From Aplectana chamaeleonis (Eukaryota; Nematoda; Chromadorea; Rhabditida; Cosmocercidae): a DNA stretch of 64,000 nucleotides. The position numbers were made by a program, and so were the translations under genes. The notes beneath the pieces were generated by a model, which worked only from the letters and a program-made list of their open reading frames with translations, had not been told where the DNA came from and did not search any database. Shown in pieces: positions 36,655-48,128 of this stretch (the first letter of the stretch is position 1; each line of letters begins with the position of its first letter). The DNA is taken from NCBI GenBank assembly GCA_029168955.1, contig JAPDOI010001572.1, positions 99,667 to 163,666 of the forward strand, written 5' to 3'.

Positions 36655-37382
36655 ATGTACTCTGCCGATTCGAGACTTGATGCCTCGGCAAAAAAGACTT
36701 GTACAAGTCGGCATGAAGTCCTAATTTGCCGCGCTAAATTCACTGCATGGGTGAATTTGAAGCTATGATAGATGAGAATAGTGTGAATATACCGCGGAAA
36801 TAAGGTGAATATTAGGCGAAATGATGTGAGTTTACTGCGAAAATGGGCTGAAAGCGTTGCAAGATTTCGGTGATCCTTTCCGGCCACGGATCCTAGCGGG
36901 CCGGAGCCGCCACGACGCGAGGTGGCCAGCCTCGCAGTGGAAACAAAATTTACCCCCTCACGGGGTAGATATTTCAGGGTCAGAGGGGACAGGGGCTGTC
37001 TACGCATCGAGGGAGGAGGTGTCTCATTTCGCAGTTTGAAACGTCACGCCACTCAACGCGATCGAAGTGGTCCCGAGTGGAATTAGAGCCGCAAAGGACG
37101 AGACACTTCCTCCCTTGGTGTGTAGAGAGCCCCTTTGCCGGGTCAGAGGGACAGGGTCTCTCTACAATAATCTGCCAGTGAGTGGGACAGGGTTTCTCTA
37201 CACACGGAGGGAGGAGCACGAACGAGATTTCATTCTGACGCGACGTGCGCCGCTCAGCAAATTCACCCTTTGCGCGAATAAGCTTTGAAGACGGCGCTAA
37301 AGGTGAATTTCACGCCTAATGATAATAAAGGGTTATAAAGGCTGCTTTCCCCGAAGCATCAAGTCTCGAATTGGCAGAGTAC
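36655..37382. mobile_element. Foldback element with CTCTGCCAATTCGAGACTTG-type ends
   Basis: GTACTCTGCCGATTCGAGAC on the left mirrors GTCTCGAATTGGCAGAGTAC on the right. The centre is a second, tighter palindrome of GAGGAGGTGTCTC and GAGACACTTCCTCCC around 37020-37110. It is non-coding. Confidence 0.75.
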
Positions 37383-37695
37383 TGAGACGAATAGCGGTAT
37401 AGAGCTTCGGGGAACCGATCCGCTCCTAACGTTAAAACTTGCGTGTCGAAGTGACAAAGCATGTTTACCTGCAATTACCTGTCTGAACACGTTTGATCGA
37501 TACGTACGATTGGCTAAGGAGCAGAGCGGTTCCCCGAGGCTCCATACTCGCACTCGTACTGAGACGGGAGTCGCATTGTTCTCCACGAGCCGCCTATGAA
37601 TGTCGGGACGCCAGATGGCTGGTGCTTCCACAAAGCCATATTTGGGCCGGTTCAGATTCGGACTACCTGATTCCAAGACTCCGAAACCTTCTTTA
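37383..37695. repeat. Repeat fragment shared with 3.5-4.0 kb
   Basis: GAACACGTTTGATCGATACG occurs here and, nearly unchanged and inverted, near 3675. GCATGTTT and the ends of the stretch also echo 3880-4010. Confidence 0.45.
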
Positions 37696-38273
37696 TTGAA
37701 GGCAGCGTTCACGATGTTCGGCCTCGTTGGCTTTCCACGGTGAGATGATAGGCGAGAAGGATCCTAAGTTCCCAGTGCCGAAAGAACGGTAGAAAACGAG
37801 CCAGGAGTGGCAAAACAAACAAGTGTTTTGGTGTTTCAGAACCGCCCCGTGCTCCAGTTCCGCCCCCCTTGAAATGAACAAATGAAGACCCAGGAATAAT
37901 CAAGTCACGGAAGGGCTGTTAAGTGAACTGATCGACTGATTGCACTGATAGGCCTCTTTCATAGTGCGACCGCTGTGCGACGCGATGGCATGTTTTGGAT
38001 ATAGATCGACGTGCGACGCGATCCCGATCGATGCACATGATTATCATCCCATCGCGTCGCGCGGTGATCGAACTCTGAAAGAGGCCATAGGCAACATCCT
38101 TTATAGCGGCCACTTCCTTCACGCTCAAGAATCAACGTGAACAAGGGGCCTATTTTGGCTCAAAAACAAGGCTTTCGCGTCTTTTTGAACCATGCCTTGC
38201 CATATAGGACCCCAGACCTCCCGTAAAACGTTGAGATATTGAAAGTGAAATCTATCGTGAACACTGCCTTCGA
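37696..38273. mobile_element. TTAA-type MITE related to 31319-31708
   Basis: It starts TTGAAGGCAGCGTTCACGAT and ends TCGTGAACACTGCCTTCGA. It contains a palindromic inner insert at about 37960-38090 (ATAGTGCGACCGCTGTGCGA, then GCGCGGTGATCGAACTCTGA), which looks like a further nested small element. Confidence 0.75.
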
Positions 38274-38428
38274 AGGCACAGTACACCCTCACACATGAAT
38301 TTTGTGATTTCTATTTGATTCTGCAGTAGACCCCTCCTGTACAACACGTGCCAAGTACGAGATCTCAATTCCTCCAGATAGGCGAGATATGTATAAGCGG
38401 CCACCACAGGCCTGACCTCCTTCGCTCA

Positions 38429-39045
38429 GGCCCCGGTCATAGTTGGATGAGCCGACGTCTCCAGCCCGGTCGATACACACAGAATGTATTGGAAATGGGA
38501 TGCAAAAATCACTCGGTGTACCCCCCCGCACCCCCCAACACCCAGCCGGTCGATACGTATGAACAACATGGTGAGCTGAAGCTGAGAAAATCACTCGGTG
38601 TATCCCTCCAACACCGCCCCCCCGCACCCCCCCCCAACACCCACCCGGTCGATACGTATGATTAAAGTGATGGAGTGAGGTTGAGAAAATCACTCGATGT
38701 ATCCGACGCGGTCGATATCCATGCAATATGTGGATGAGAAAATTACCGGGTGGGTGGGTCGATGATAAAACATTGCGTATCACTAGAAAGCTAACCTTAC
38801 TGCTACCTCCGTTACTTCACTATACTCTCCTTCACTATTTCTCCGAACAGGTGCAATCCTGTTGGCCACGTAATCATCGTCATATCTAGTTGGATACACC
38901 GAGTGATTTTCTCAACCTCACTCCATCATTTTAAACATACGTATCGACCGGGTGGGTGTTGTGGGGTGTTGCGGGGTGCGGGGGGGGGGTGTTGGGGGGA
39001 ATCGGTGGGTTACAGATGCAAATAGCACCAACTCTGATCGGGACC
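38429..39045. mobile_element. Harbinger-like MITE, TCA target duplication
   Basis: GGCCCCGGTCATAGTTGG at the left and CCAACTCTGATCGGGACC at the right are flanked by TCA on each side. It lies in the opposite orientation to the 4.5- and 35.5-kb copies. Confidence 0.85.
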
Positions 39046-39591
39046 TCACCACCACGGGCCACACCCCTTACCAGATTTTCTAACTCGATAGCGGCTAGAT
39101 GGATGGACGAATCCCCAACTAGCCTTCGTTATCCAGTCCACCGCGGGACTGTCTCCATCTCCTGACTCGCTCTTGCGCAACGATTGCGAATGAAGAGAAA
39201 TACAGGACTGAGACAACCCGTCCATCTAATTTTTACCCTCAAGATGTTCGGACGATTTTAGAGATACAACAATGATCAGCGTGTGACTCTCTTCAAGACA
39301 AGCATAAAAACTAAAAAATAATTTTCTAGGCGTTCTGTGCCTTTAATGAGTGGAATAGGAAAACCCTAACCTGACCATCGACACACAAAACCTGTTGAGC
39401 TTCGCATTGGTTTACCTGCTCTCCAGCAAGTTCGTCCACCCCCCCTGGGTAAGCTGGTATGCAAGTCGCCAAAGATTTATCAACGACACATGGTTGAGCA
39501 CAGAGCGACGGCTAAGCACTGGGAGGCGATCTTCTGCTACTAAACAACTCAACCCTGTCTGAAATATTAGGCTCACAAATTCATTGGAATG
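39046..39591. other. No recognised feature; coding-like minus frame at the right edge
   Basis: A minus-strand frame from 39412 runs up to the hAT insertion site at 39599 and would continue on the far side of the element (see findings). Confidence 0.35.
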
Positions 39592-39599
39592 GTGTGGAT

Positions 39600-41824
39600 C
39601 AGGGCTGTGCGTAACTGAGTTTTGTAGTTTCGTGAATTTCCAAGTTCCTCGTAATTCGTGAATCGTAATTCGTAATTCGTGTCTGATAATGAGTAATAAG
39701 CCCACACATAACCCAAACCTCGTTGGATATGTGAGCGTCCCATAACTTCAGCGAGGAGGTGTTTCTATATCGAAGGAGGTTAGAGGTTGGGTCTCAAAAT
39801 AACACTGTTTTGAGCAGCACTTGAAGAAATTTTCTGTATGCATAAGTGGGATAAATGCGAATGAAATAGACAAAATCGAAACTCTACATGTTTTCAAATA
39901 CCAAGCTTGTGCCACGCTTTGCCTAACTTTTGAATACAAAAACGTAAAGAAAATTCGTTCTACCGAACATAATTCCATGAAGGCACCATTATGATGAGGA
40001 AAAAATCGCGGTTCGATAGTTTTAGGCAGAATCGTAAAAGGAAGGATACTTGGGTCATGTGGCCATTTCAAAAAGAGATACTAATTCACAAAACCGCTTT
40101 TGACGCTGAAATCGAGTCTGTCCTCTATATTTGTGAAGCGTTACTCTGAGCGAAGCTATCAGCGTTCCTCTCCATGCATATGCAGGCTTGTTGGGGGATG
40201 GAGACAGCGGTACAAGAGGTGAAGGTTATTAGGATACTTAAAAGCCGAGAGGAGAAGGTTCCCTTCAATCCTCTTATCTCGAAAAAAATCCTTAATCCTC
40301 TTCAGCATCTAGAAGATGCTTGAATTTTCGTCTTTAAAACATTAAATAACCTTTTCGAAAAGGTAGGAGACTGCTCAGTCATACCTTTTGTTGAAATTTC
40401 CAAACCGAAGTTTGGAATTACAACTTTTGCTCCCGTCGCTTAATTGCCCCTGGACATAGTTATCTATGAAAGTTATTTCGGGAATCTCGTAAAACACTTC
40501 GAGTGAGGTTTTCAGATCAGATTAATATCCTTCAGCAGATTCTGATTCACGAAATAACAGCTTTTGCCTGTAACTTCAAACATCTGAACATGCGTGCTGA
40601 AGGTTGTTTCCGAAATCGTCATGAGATTTTGCAAAGAAGTGAACGTTGGGTTCAAACCTCTATTTGCTCTCTAAGCCGGTCTGTATAAATTGCGTAAAAG
40701 CCGATCTTCTTCAAGTTATTCCAGCCACTTCCGTCAACCGCTAATTCAAAAAAAGTCAGAAAAGTGTGTCCATCGTCCACGTTTTAGCCACCATCCACGC
40801 ATTCTTTAAAACTGCAGAGTAAACATCGGTCATTCTGGCAATGATTATCGTGTTGTGAATACCATAATCCCTGATTCCTTCAGAAGTAAAGACCTAGAGT
40901 TTGTAAAACGTTCAGACGATGTTCAGCTAACGCAATCCATCTAACCTGAATTCTGGTAGTGCCAAAATTTGAACGGACCTTGCCTTGAAAGGCAGCATAC
41001 ACGCTCGTAAACGTGGTTGGGATAACAATGTGAATAGAACCGTACGGCTTGCTACATAATGCCTACGCATTTCCAAGCGTCAAAAACGACCCACAATGCT
41101 GTTACAGGAGTAGCAAGTTTGGCCCCGCCCGTATTTTCACGCCCCTGTATTTGCCCTTTTCCTCCAACGCAGGGTTGGTTGGTCATCTTCGCCGGCAGTG
41201 AGTGACATGTGTTGTTCCCTTGTCAGGCAATCTGCCAATAGTACCGAAGGTGAATATGACCCAGCAATCTTGCGTTGCAGGAAAAGGGCAAATACAGGCG
41301 GCGTTGAAAGACGGGCGGGGCCAAACTTGCTACCCCTGTAAAGGCATCGTGTGTAATCTTTGACGCTTCAAAATGCGTAGACGTTGTATTTGAGCCATAC
41401 CATTCTATTTTCGTGGTTATCTCGATCGCGTTTACGAGCGCGTATGCTGCCTTTAAGCCGGTCAGTGTGAGAAGCGGAGCTGTCAGTCGCACCTACATCT
41501 CGTTATCAACAATCATATTTCGCCAATTCCGACCTACCGCTGACTACGCTTGACTGAGAATGCCACGGTAAGGTATCACCGAAAATTCAAATTCGAAAGA
41601 ATAATCAATTGTCAGGAATGTGAAAGAAGTGCTACATTTGTCTATGCTCTGGACCGCTAGCTTACGTTGTTCTCTCAACCGCATTTTCACGATCTGTTAC
41701 GACTTGTTACGATTCGTTACGATTTTGGGCCTAAATTTCGTAAATCGTAAATCGTAAAAAAGTTGCCAAAAACGCCCGTAACTCGCAAATCGTAATTCGT
41801 ATTTCGTACTTTCGCACAGCCCTG
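39600..41824. mobile_element. 2.2-kb hAT-like element, GTGTGGAT duplication
   Basis: It starts CAGGGCTGTGCGTAA and ends TTCGCACAGCCCTG, with a perfect 8-bp duplication GTGTGGAT at 39592-39599 and 41825-41832. The subterminal parts are strings of CGTAATTCGT and TCGTAAATCGTAA. It carries a nested TTAA element and no recognisable transposase, so it is non-autonomous. Confidence 0.9.
40985..41456. mobile_element. TTAA-type MITE nested in the hAT-like element
   Basis: It starts TTGAAAGGCAGCATACACGC and ends GCGTATGCTGCCTTTAA. The interior matches 5713-6220 in part (CGCATTTxxAAGCGTC, TTTGCCCTTTTCCT). Confidence 0.85.
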
Positions 41825-41862
41825 GTGTGGATGCTTCTCATTTGCTGTGCGTCGCCGGTCAG

Positions 41863-42309
41863 AAGAAGTTGGCAAACTCCAAAATGGCGAGGACACCCCG
41901 GAAGGACCCGAAGAAAACCTCTGGGCCACTGTTGCCCACCACGGCCAAGTACGTGAGTATGCCGCCAATCCTCAGATACTCGAAACATTCATCCATTGGA
42001 GTTATTCGGAGGGTCAACTGCTATCAGCTGTAGATGAACGGAATTCTCCTCGAGATGACAGAAATCTAACGTGTTTTCACAGGTTAGAGGAATGTAATGG
42101 GTTTCCTTACTATCGTCGAATGCTTCCGGTTGAAGCGAATGTTATCTGTTTTTCGTGACACCGTATCCCCTATCGGTGCACCTCAAGGCAACCCCTTATC
42201 TACAAAAATGCAATGGCGAACGGATATTCAACCTCTCATCCGTTTCCCATTCACCAACCCTCCCCTCCCACGTCAAGTGAGAATAGACAACGTCGCTCCG
42301 GATTGATTC
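41863..42309 (+). CDS. Coding-like stretch, structure unresolved
   Basis: Downstream of an AG at 41862, a frame reads EVGKLQNGEDTPEGPEENLW and continues to a stop at 42158. An overlapping frame from ATG 42097 ends with RQVRIDNVAPD and TGA at 42307-42309. Both have protein-like composition. A donor-like CAA|GTACGT at about 41951 and an acceptor-like TTTTCACAG at 42081 could define an intron, but the frames do not join cleanly. It could be a decayed gene or chance. I recognise no family. Confidence 0.25.
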
Positions 42310-42365
42310 CACACAACCATTCTGTGTTTCGTATATGCTACGGGTTTGATAAAAGGCTTTGATTA

Positions 42366-42752
42366 CTACCTCACTTCAGGAACTACAGTGTGACGTCGCC
42401 TTCCTGCAGTTCCACTCATCATTTTCATTTGCTCATCTTTGCTACGAACAATCTCCTGTACTTCACTCGCAACCTCATGTTCTCCCGTGGATATCCTCTG
42501 CGAGTATCTGATCAAGCGTCGCAGATGCTCTGAACGAACGTCTTGAAATTCAGGCCAGATATAATTCCGACAATAACCCGCGGGGCTGTGGCGCTCGTCG
42601 TGGTCGCCGTCATGACATTTTGCATAAGAACGTAAAAGCCTACCGAACGTTTCTCGAAACGACGCGTTTCTCGAAAACAAAATTGATGGTAACCAATTGA
42701 CAAAGGGTAGGGTATAGAAGAAGTGGAGAGCTGTAAGTCTCCATTCACACAC
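42366..42752 (-). CDS. Uncertain minus-strand ORF, possible exon
   Basis: The frame is 128 residues long. Its last third is charged and helix-like (RLIRYSQRISTGEHEVASEV, then KDEQMKMMSGTAG). It ends at a donor-like GAA|GTGAGG that overlaps the stop, so it may be an internal exon of about 42378-42545. The first part is less protein-like. No family is recognised. Confidence 0.2.
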   Translation of the reverse strand: MCEWRLTALHFFYTLPFVNWLPSILFSRNASFRETFGRLLRSYAKCHDGDHDERHSPAGYCRNYIWPEFQDVRSEHLRRLIRYSQRISTGEHEVASEVQEIVRSKDEQMKMMSGTAGRRRHTVVPEVR

Positions 42753-43125
42753 CGTCCTTCTCTAGGGATCAGCAATTTAGGATGCGCCTGGACTAGGCTT
42801 TAGTAAGCAGCACCACCCGCGGTCGATATAGCAAATCGAAGTAAAAACTTAGAAAATTATAGAGCCGTGACGCGGCCGCGTCGTGTCGAGCAATGTTCGG
42901 TTGGCCTCTACGTTGTTATATGTTTTGCTGTTGTTGTGGCAAACCAGCTACTCTGGAAAAAGTTGCCTGGACTCTACCGAGATTTCGCTGCAAAACCGAG
43001 AAAATGGAACTACCGCAAATTTCTTTCCTATCATTGCAATGAGGGCGCTGTAGAGCAGCAAAGGACTTAATCGATAACGCGACGGACAACGAAGCGATGG
43101 TTTGATAGGAGTTGATGATTCGAAT

Positions 43126-43260
43126 CAGGGATGTGCGGAAATTTCTGTTTTCTGTTTTCTGTTCTCTGCCCATTTTTTGCCATTTTTTTCTGTTTTCTGT
43201 AGAAATAGGCAAAAATTGGACAGAAAACAGAAAAAAACGTGTGCCGCGATTTGCAGTAGG
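43126..43260. mobile_element. Left end of a hAT-like element
   Basis: CAGGGATGTGCGGAAATT matches the termini at 39600 and 49870. It is followed by TTTCTGTTTTCTG repeats and, inverted, CAGAAAACAGAAAA. I found no matching right end, so it is truncated or diverged. Confidence 0.55.
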
Positions 43261-43299
43261 ACTTTCCTAGAAAAAAAGTGGCCGGATTTATCGAAGCTA

Positions 43300-43620
43300 A
43301 GCCGATGGGGTGAGGGTGTACTTCACCCAGGCTCTCTGCAGTTGTACCACGCTATACCCCTTGATCTCGCTGTAGTGGTTATTCATAAGGGCACGTGTGG
43401 TGTGGTGTGGTGGGAGGAAACGGTGCTGTTCGCTGTACACGGCCGGGTTCGATCCTCGCCGAGGAAAACCAACCAACCCTCCGGGGTCTTTCAATTGGTC
43501 ACAGATTCATGTAGGGAGATGAAGACACTCATTGGGAAGTCGGCTGGCCCCCGAAAGCCACTAAATAAGCACGAAACCCATTCCTATGAGAAAATTCGCC
43601 GCATCAGTGCCGGGAAAGTA
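43300..43620 (+). repeat. Probable tRNA-derived SINE
   Basis: GGGTTCGATCCTCGCC at about 43445 is a good Pol III B box. CTCGCTGTAGTGGTTAT at about 43367 resembles an A box, although the spacing of about 75 bp is long. A tRNA-unrelated body follows (GTCGGCTGGCCCCCGAAAGC). It gives no cloverleaf, so it is not a tRNA gene. Confidence 0.5.
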
Positions 43621-43849
43621 CCGCGATCCTCGACTGTGCCGCGATAGTTCCGCGATAGCGCAGCAGCGGCTCCGTGATCAGACGATTCTGCTGCCGTATC
43701 TTGAGCCTCAACATCGCACCGCAGCGGCTCCGCGTTAGAACCACTCCGGCTCCGCGAGGATGCAGCAGCGAACCCGCGGGGAAATGCTGGCCCCAACTGT
43801 GCCATGCACGCAAAACTCTAAATACGTGTTTTGATTTACTGCAACGCAC

Positions 43850-44032
43850 ATGGCAGAGAATTCAGTTAAGATGAAGCGCCAAGAAATTGATGGTGAGGCT
43901 ATGAGGCAGATGATGATTATTCCACAGAGGTACGAGAGGCTTCCGACCGTGGAGCGAACGGCTCGTCAAGTCATTTATACTCAAACGGAACAGAAGAACG
44001 GTACGGGCGTGACTCTCAGCTCTGAGGAGTAG
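43850..44032 (+). CDS. Possible small protein or exon, 60 residues
   Basis: The frame runs from ATG to TAG with a TGA upstream in frame, so it can stand alone. It is hydrophilic and protein-like: KRQEIDGEAMRQMM, then PQRYERLPTVERTARQV and KNGTGVTLSSEE. No signal peptide, membrane segment or known motif is visible. It could be a terminal exon or a retrocopy. I do not recognise it. Confidence 0.35.
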   Translation: MAENSVKMKRQEIDGEAMRQMMIIPQRYERLPTVERTARQVIYTQTEQKNGTGVTLSSEE

Positions 44033-44779
44033 TACAGTGTTCGAACTAGCAGTTATCCCACAATCAGTGTCAAAATATGTACACTAAGAAACGGAAAGCT
44101 CGCTCCAACTGCACTCCTTGCATACACATATGTATTTAGCCTGCAATAGAGTAATCGAGCTTTTATTGCCTGGGGAAAGGAAGGTTCGATGAACATTTGT
44201 CATCTCATCGCACTCATAATCTGCATTTCTTGAGCGTCTATACTTTTTGCTCTGGCCAACTGTAAGGTTTTGAAAATTTAATGGAAGAAGCATAGATCAC
44301 TAAAAAAAGTATTAAAAAAGTTCAAGTTTTAGTTACGCTGAACACCCTTTATCGAATTTTGAAAATTTTCTGTTTCCGAATCTTGGTATGCAGCGATGAA
44401 AATCGCGGCAGGTTCCCGGCAGAATCTCAGTGATTCCGTATTCCTGCATGGTCAAGGTACTGGGGTATTGGTGGAATCTAGGCAAAGCCCTAATTCTGCC
44501 GCGAATCTGCCGCTTCGGCTCCGGTCTAGCACCGAGGAAGCAAATTCCCGTCCCGACAGGTCCACGATAGAATCCAGGGAATTTTTCTCAAAATATGACC
44601 TTGCGAAATCGGATACAATTCTTTTTTTCTAGAATAGTGAAAGCGGGAATGTGAAAGAAGTGAGTGTTTACCTCCTTGAAAAAAAACACCAGAAGCTTTT
44701 GCTTCGCGAAGATCAGAAATCTGAATTTTCAGGAATCTGCCGGCTCCGGCGCATATGCGAAGATATCGAAATGGTGAGA
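44033..44779. other. No recognised feature
   Basis: Positions 44390-44580 repeat AGAATCT, CTGCCG and GGCTCCGG words and resemble 43640-43760 loosely, perhaps an old repeat. No gene is supported. Confidence 0.35.
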
Positions 44780-45770
44780 AAGATGCCTCACGTCCATCAG
44801 ATAAAGCCGACTGTCGCGACGCGAGACCCTCACCCAGGGCTGCGGCCTAGTAGCATCGGTGGACAAGGGATCTGGATCCCGTGGCCGCCGCCTAGCCACC
44901 AGAGGACTTACATCCGCGCTCTAGCTCGCTCGCAAGGGTACTGCCACACGGAATATTGGATAACCGGAGATGTGCCAAACCTGACCCAGGAGGGCACTGA
45001 CGAAACCCAGGATCTGTGTATGGGCCCTGCAGCCCCTGGTGATAACTGCGATGTTAGCGTCCAGCTAACCAAACCCAAATCTACGCCGCCCCCCGGGACA
45101 AACCAGCTCCCTCAATCTATTTCGCCTCGCGCGATTTTACTACACACATATGATATTTATATGATGCTGCGATATCCAATGTCGGTACATCTTGCCACTG
45201 AACAGAACACAAATTTAGGGAGTGCGCTTCTTATCCATATTCTTCTCCCTCGATGCGAGGCATAAACAAACATGTCCCTATAATACAGTTACGGGACGGA
45301 CCTTGCCCAACCTATAGACTCCGGCTCCAACCCCCGTGGCGTACCGTAAGCATGCGGAGCCGAACGTGTGTTCGACCCCACAGAGGCCGGGCAGAGGGCA
45401 CACGGGGTTACTGTGGTCGATCCAAGCGGAATGCGCGATGACAGGTGCTGGACGGCGTACTGCTCAATTGTAACGGCTCGATCGATTGGCGTCGTATGTG
45501 AAGTCAACGGGCGCAGGGCGCTGGAAATGCCACTGCGCGCGGGGCACAGCCCAGCCACGGGAACGAGACGACAGGAACAGGCGGCAGCAGGTGGACGACT
45601 GACGATATCGACCCGGCGCGAGACGGGGACGATTTTGGGCTCGAGTGATGTTGATACTCAGGCGGGCGCGTCATTCCGCTTGACTGCATGGTGGGACCCA
45701 GCGCCGTGAGGCTGACGCAATCCTTTAGCCAATGGAGTGGTACGAACGTCACGGCACCGACGCTAGCACG
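44780..45770. repeat. GC-rich stretch, possibly retrotransposon-derived
   Basis: About 1 kb of high GC content stands out from AT-rich flanks. It has well-formed but frameless sequence (GGTGGACAAGGGATCTGGAT, GGGCCCTGCAGCCCCTGGTG). The ORFs over it do not look like reverse transcriptase or any enzyme I know. It could be a non-LTR element 5' region or a structured RNA; this is a guess from composition. Confidence 0.25.
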
Positions 45771-46078
45771 CCGTCTTCAAAAGGGAAGAATGAATTCCTG
45801 AAGCGAGTCACCCAGGGCGAAACGTTTGATGCAGTCGAGCAGCGCGGACATAATCGACTTGGCAGGAGATATGAATTGTCTGAACACAGGGGCGAAACAA
45901 TAGACATCTAAAATAAATCTGCTTTATTTCATATCTAATCACTCCGTTCCATTTATCAAGAAAACATTCAACTTAAAAACGGAACCAAAAACAGAATATT
46001 TTCTTCAGTTAACAGGGCTACCAGAAAACTGAAATAAAACTGTTATGCTTGAACAAAGATTGAAGTTGAGGTGCTCTA

Positions 46079-46219
46079 ATGGCGGATCCCGGTGATGCCA
46101 ATACGAAAATTCCAGATGCTTCGGGATCTGTCGACGGTCCGGGAGTTGCAGGCGCACGAGCCGATGTTTTATATGGACCAACTGGGACCGGAGGCGGTCC
46201 TTCTGTAACTGGAGCTTAG
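46079..46219 (+). CDS. Possible 46-residue ORF or exon
   Basis: MADPGDANTKIPDASGSVDG is followed by a Gly/Ala/Thr-rich end PTGTGGGPSVTGA and TAG. Codon use looks protein-like and differs from the AT-rich flanks. There is no splice site right before the ATG and no known motif. Confidence 0.25.
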   Translation: MADPGDANTKIPDASGSVDGPGVAGARADVLYGPTGTGGGPSVTGA

Positions 46220-48128
46220 GCGAATCTGGCTGGGGTCACTCCTGGCTCGTTGTGAGCGACACAGGCCACGATAAGACGGTAGAATCACTCACATGGTAGA
46301 AATCGGACGTGGAAAATGATGTAGAACTAATTTTCTGCAAGTTTTTATATGAAAATTTGCATAAATTTTTTAATTTCGTGGGTCTGTTGTGTTTTATAGA
46401 GTGGAGTAAAAGTGGAGCACAGCGCCTCTGCAAACCAAACATGCTGTTCATCTAATAACATCGGGGAGCCGTGACCCTACTATATTATCTCTCCAAAAAA
46501 ACCAAGCGGTTGTTTTGGAAAAAACACAATAGTAGAAATGGAGAAACAACCGCCCCGCTCACAGGGTGGCGAGATAGTAGCTGCGTCGTGGCTCTGCGTT
46601 GTGGCTCACTAGAGATATGAGACAGACATCATGTCTAGCTCACGGCAACGGAAAAAGACGGAGGTGCGGTTGCGGACACCTGCTAGTATGGTTTGCATCC
46701 TATATCTAGGAAGCCGCGAAAGACTATTATCTCGCCATGCTGGGGGCGTAGCGGGGTTGCATCTCCATTTCTGTAATTGTGTTTTCTCAGAAAGGACCGC
46801 TCGATTTTCATGATAAAGCTAGCAGCGGCGCGGCTTTCCGGCATCTAGAGATTGACGATACACCATCGCCAGTTGCTGGGCTTCGTCCCAGCTCAGAAAC
46901 TCAACTGGTCCGACCGCAGATTTCTGTCGGGACGTGGCGGAGAAGTGGAATTTATTCTCCCCCCACGTCTTCTCACTTGCGACTACGTGGAGGAACAATG
47001 CTAAAGGGTCCGACCCGACAGAAATCTGGGGATGGACCCCGTTTGAGCTGGTGTCGAACCCGGCGAATGTCTGAGTGCGTGCAGTGCCGACCTGTGTGCG
47101 CCTGAAGACATCACAGGCCATAGTCCGTTTAGCTAGGGCCTATTTTAGAGTTTCATCACAGCGCGACAAGACGAGATGCTCAGATAAAATACAGCCCACA
47201 TCCCGCCGGCCAAGTCGGCCTAGTCGACTTCGCGCGGCCCCAATTTTGTGGGCGTGACACAGCGCCCCACTTCCCGCGGAGAGAGAGGCTTTCCCGTCTT
47301 TCCGCGGAGTGTCGGCGGGCGGTCGGCTATTCCTGGGGGGCATCGAACACTCACTCAGCGATTCCCACATTGGGATCACCATTGCACCACCTACTAGAGT
47401 GGAGCCAATCAACAATTGCTGAGCAGAGAACGCTGTGTTGAGACTCTTTCCAAAACCCGCGCTGTGTGCGACGCTGGCCTTGGGCAGGTGAAGCACTGTC
47501 CGTTAATGGCATCTGCGAATGGGAAGGCTGCAAGAAGCAGTGAGTGTAGGAAGCTTTCCCGTAGAAGCTCACTCCTCACTTGTCAAAAGCAGTTCAAGAT
47601 GAAGACTCCAGAAGCGGAATTTTTGTTTCAACAGACCTTTACTTAAAGGGTGATTTTTAAATGTGCCGCAAACTGCTTTAGGATAGTCTTCTGTCAGTAA
47701 TCAGAATAGCCGTAAGGCGGTGGCAGAAGGGCAGTAGAGTGCTTGTCCACCGTGTACGGGCAGTCAACGAAACGGCGCTGCCGATTGCCCGCGACCAATC
47801 TATTGGCCTTCCGCGGGAAGGGTTACGGGACGTCGGCTAGTGGTACCGCGGGAAGTGTGCTGTCTCTATCTGAGATGTCTTCTGTAGGCATCGATCGATA
47901 ACGCGCCGCTCGTCGATTCTCATATGAATCATGCCATCGCGCCGCGCGCGGTGAAACTCTAAAAACCCCCTCAGGTTAGTGCTCCTAAAATGACGAAATG
48001 TGAGCCCGACTAGAATTTGATATCAATGAAGCCTACAACGATGAATATTATAGCGGTCTCGAACGAATCACGGTTGTCACGCTGAGAACATGACTGCGAG
48101 CATGGAGCTTCGGGGACCCGCAAGTATG
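46220..48128. other. Repeat-derived sequence, no gene recognised
   Basis: Positions 46705-46810 resemble 18005-18115. Positions 47885-47970 resemble 11970-12060 (GCCGCTCGTCGATTC, CATATGAATCAT). Positions 46900-46940 and 47005-47040 are inverted relatives (CAGATTTCTGTCGGGAC against CCCGACAGAAATCTG). No convincing coding exon. Confidence 0.4.

Noticed and set aside
43360..43465. tRNA gene suggested by A and B boxes
   Set aside because: The boxes are about 75 bp apart and no cloverleaf forms; a SINE head is more likely.
43102..43647. 181-codon plus-strand ORF, among the longest in the window
   Set aside because: It runs across a hAT-like end, TTTTCTG repeats and a SINE-like repeat, so the frame is a chance product of joined repeats.
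44651..45265. 204-codon plus-strand ORF
   Set aside because: It crosses from AT-rich to GC-rich sequence without change of frame quality, has no recognisable domain, and the second half looks like random translation.
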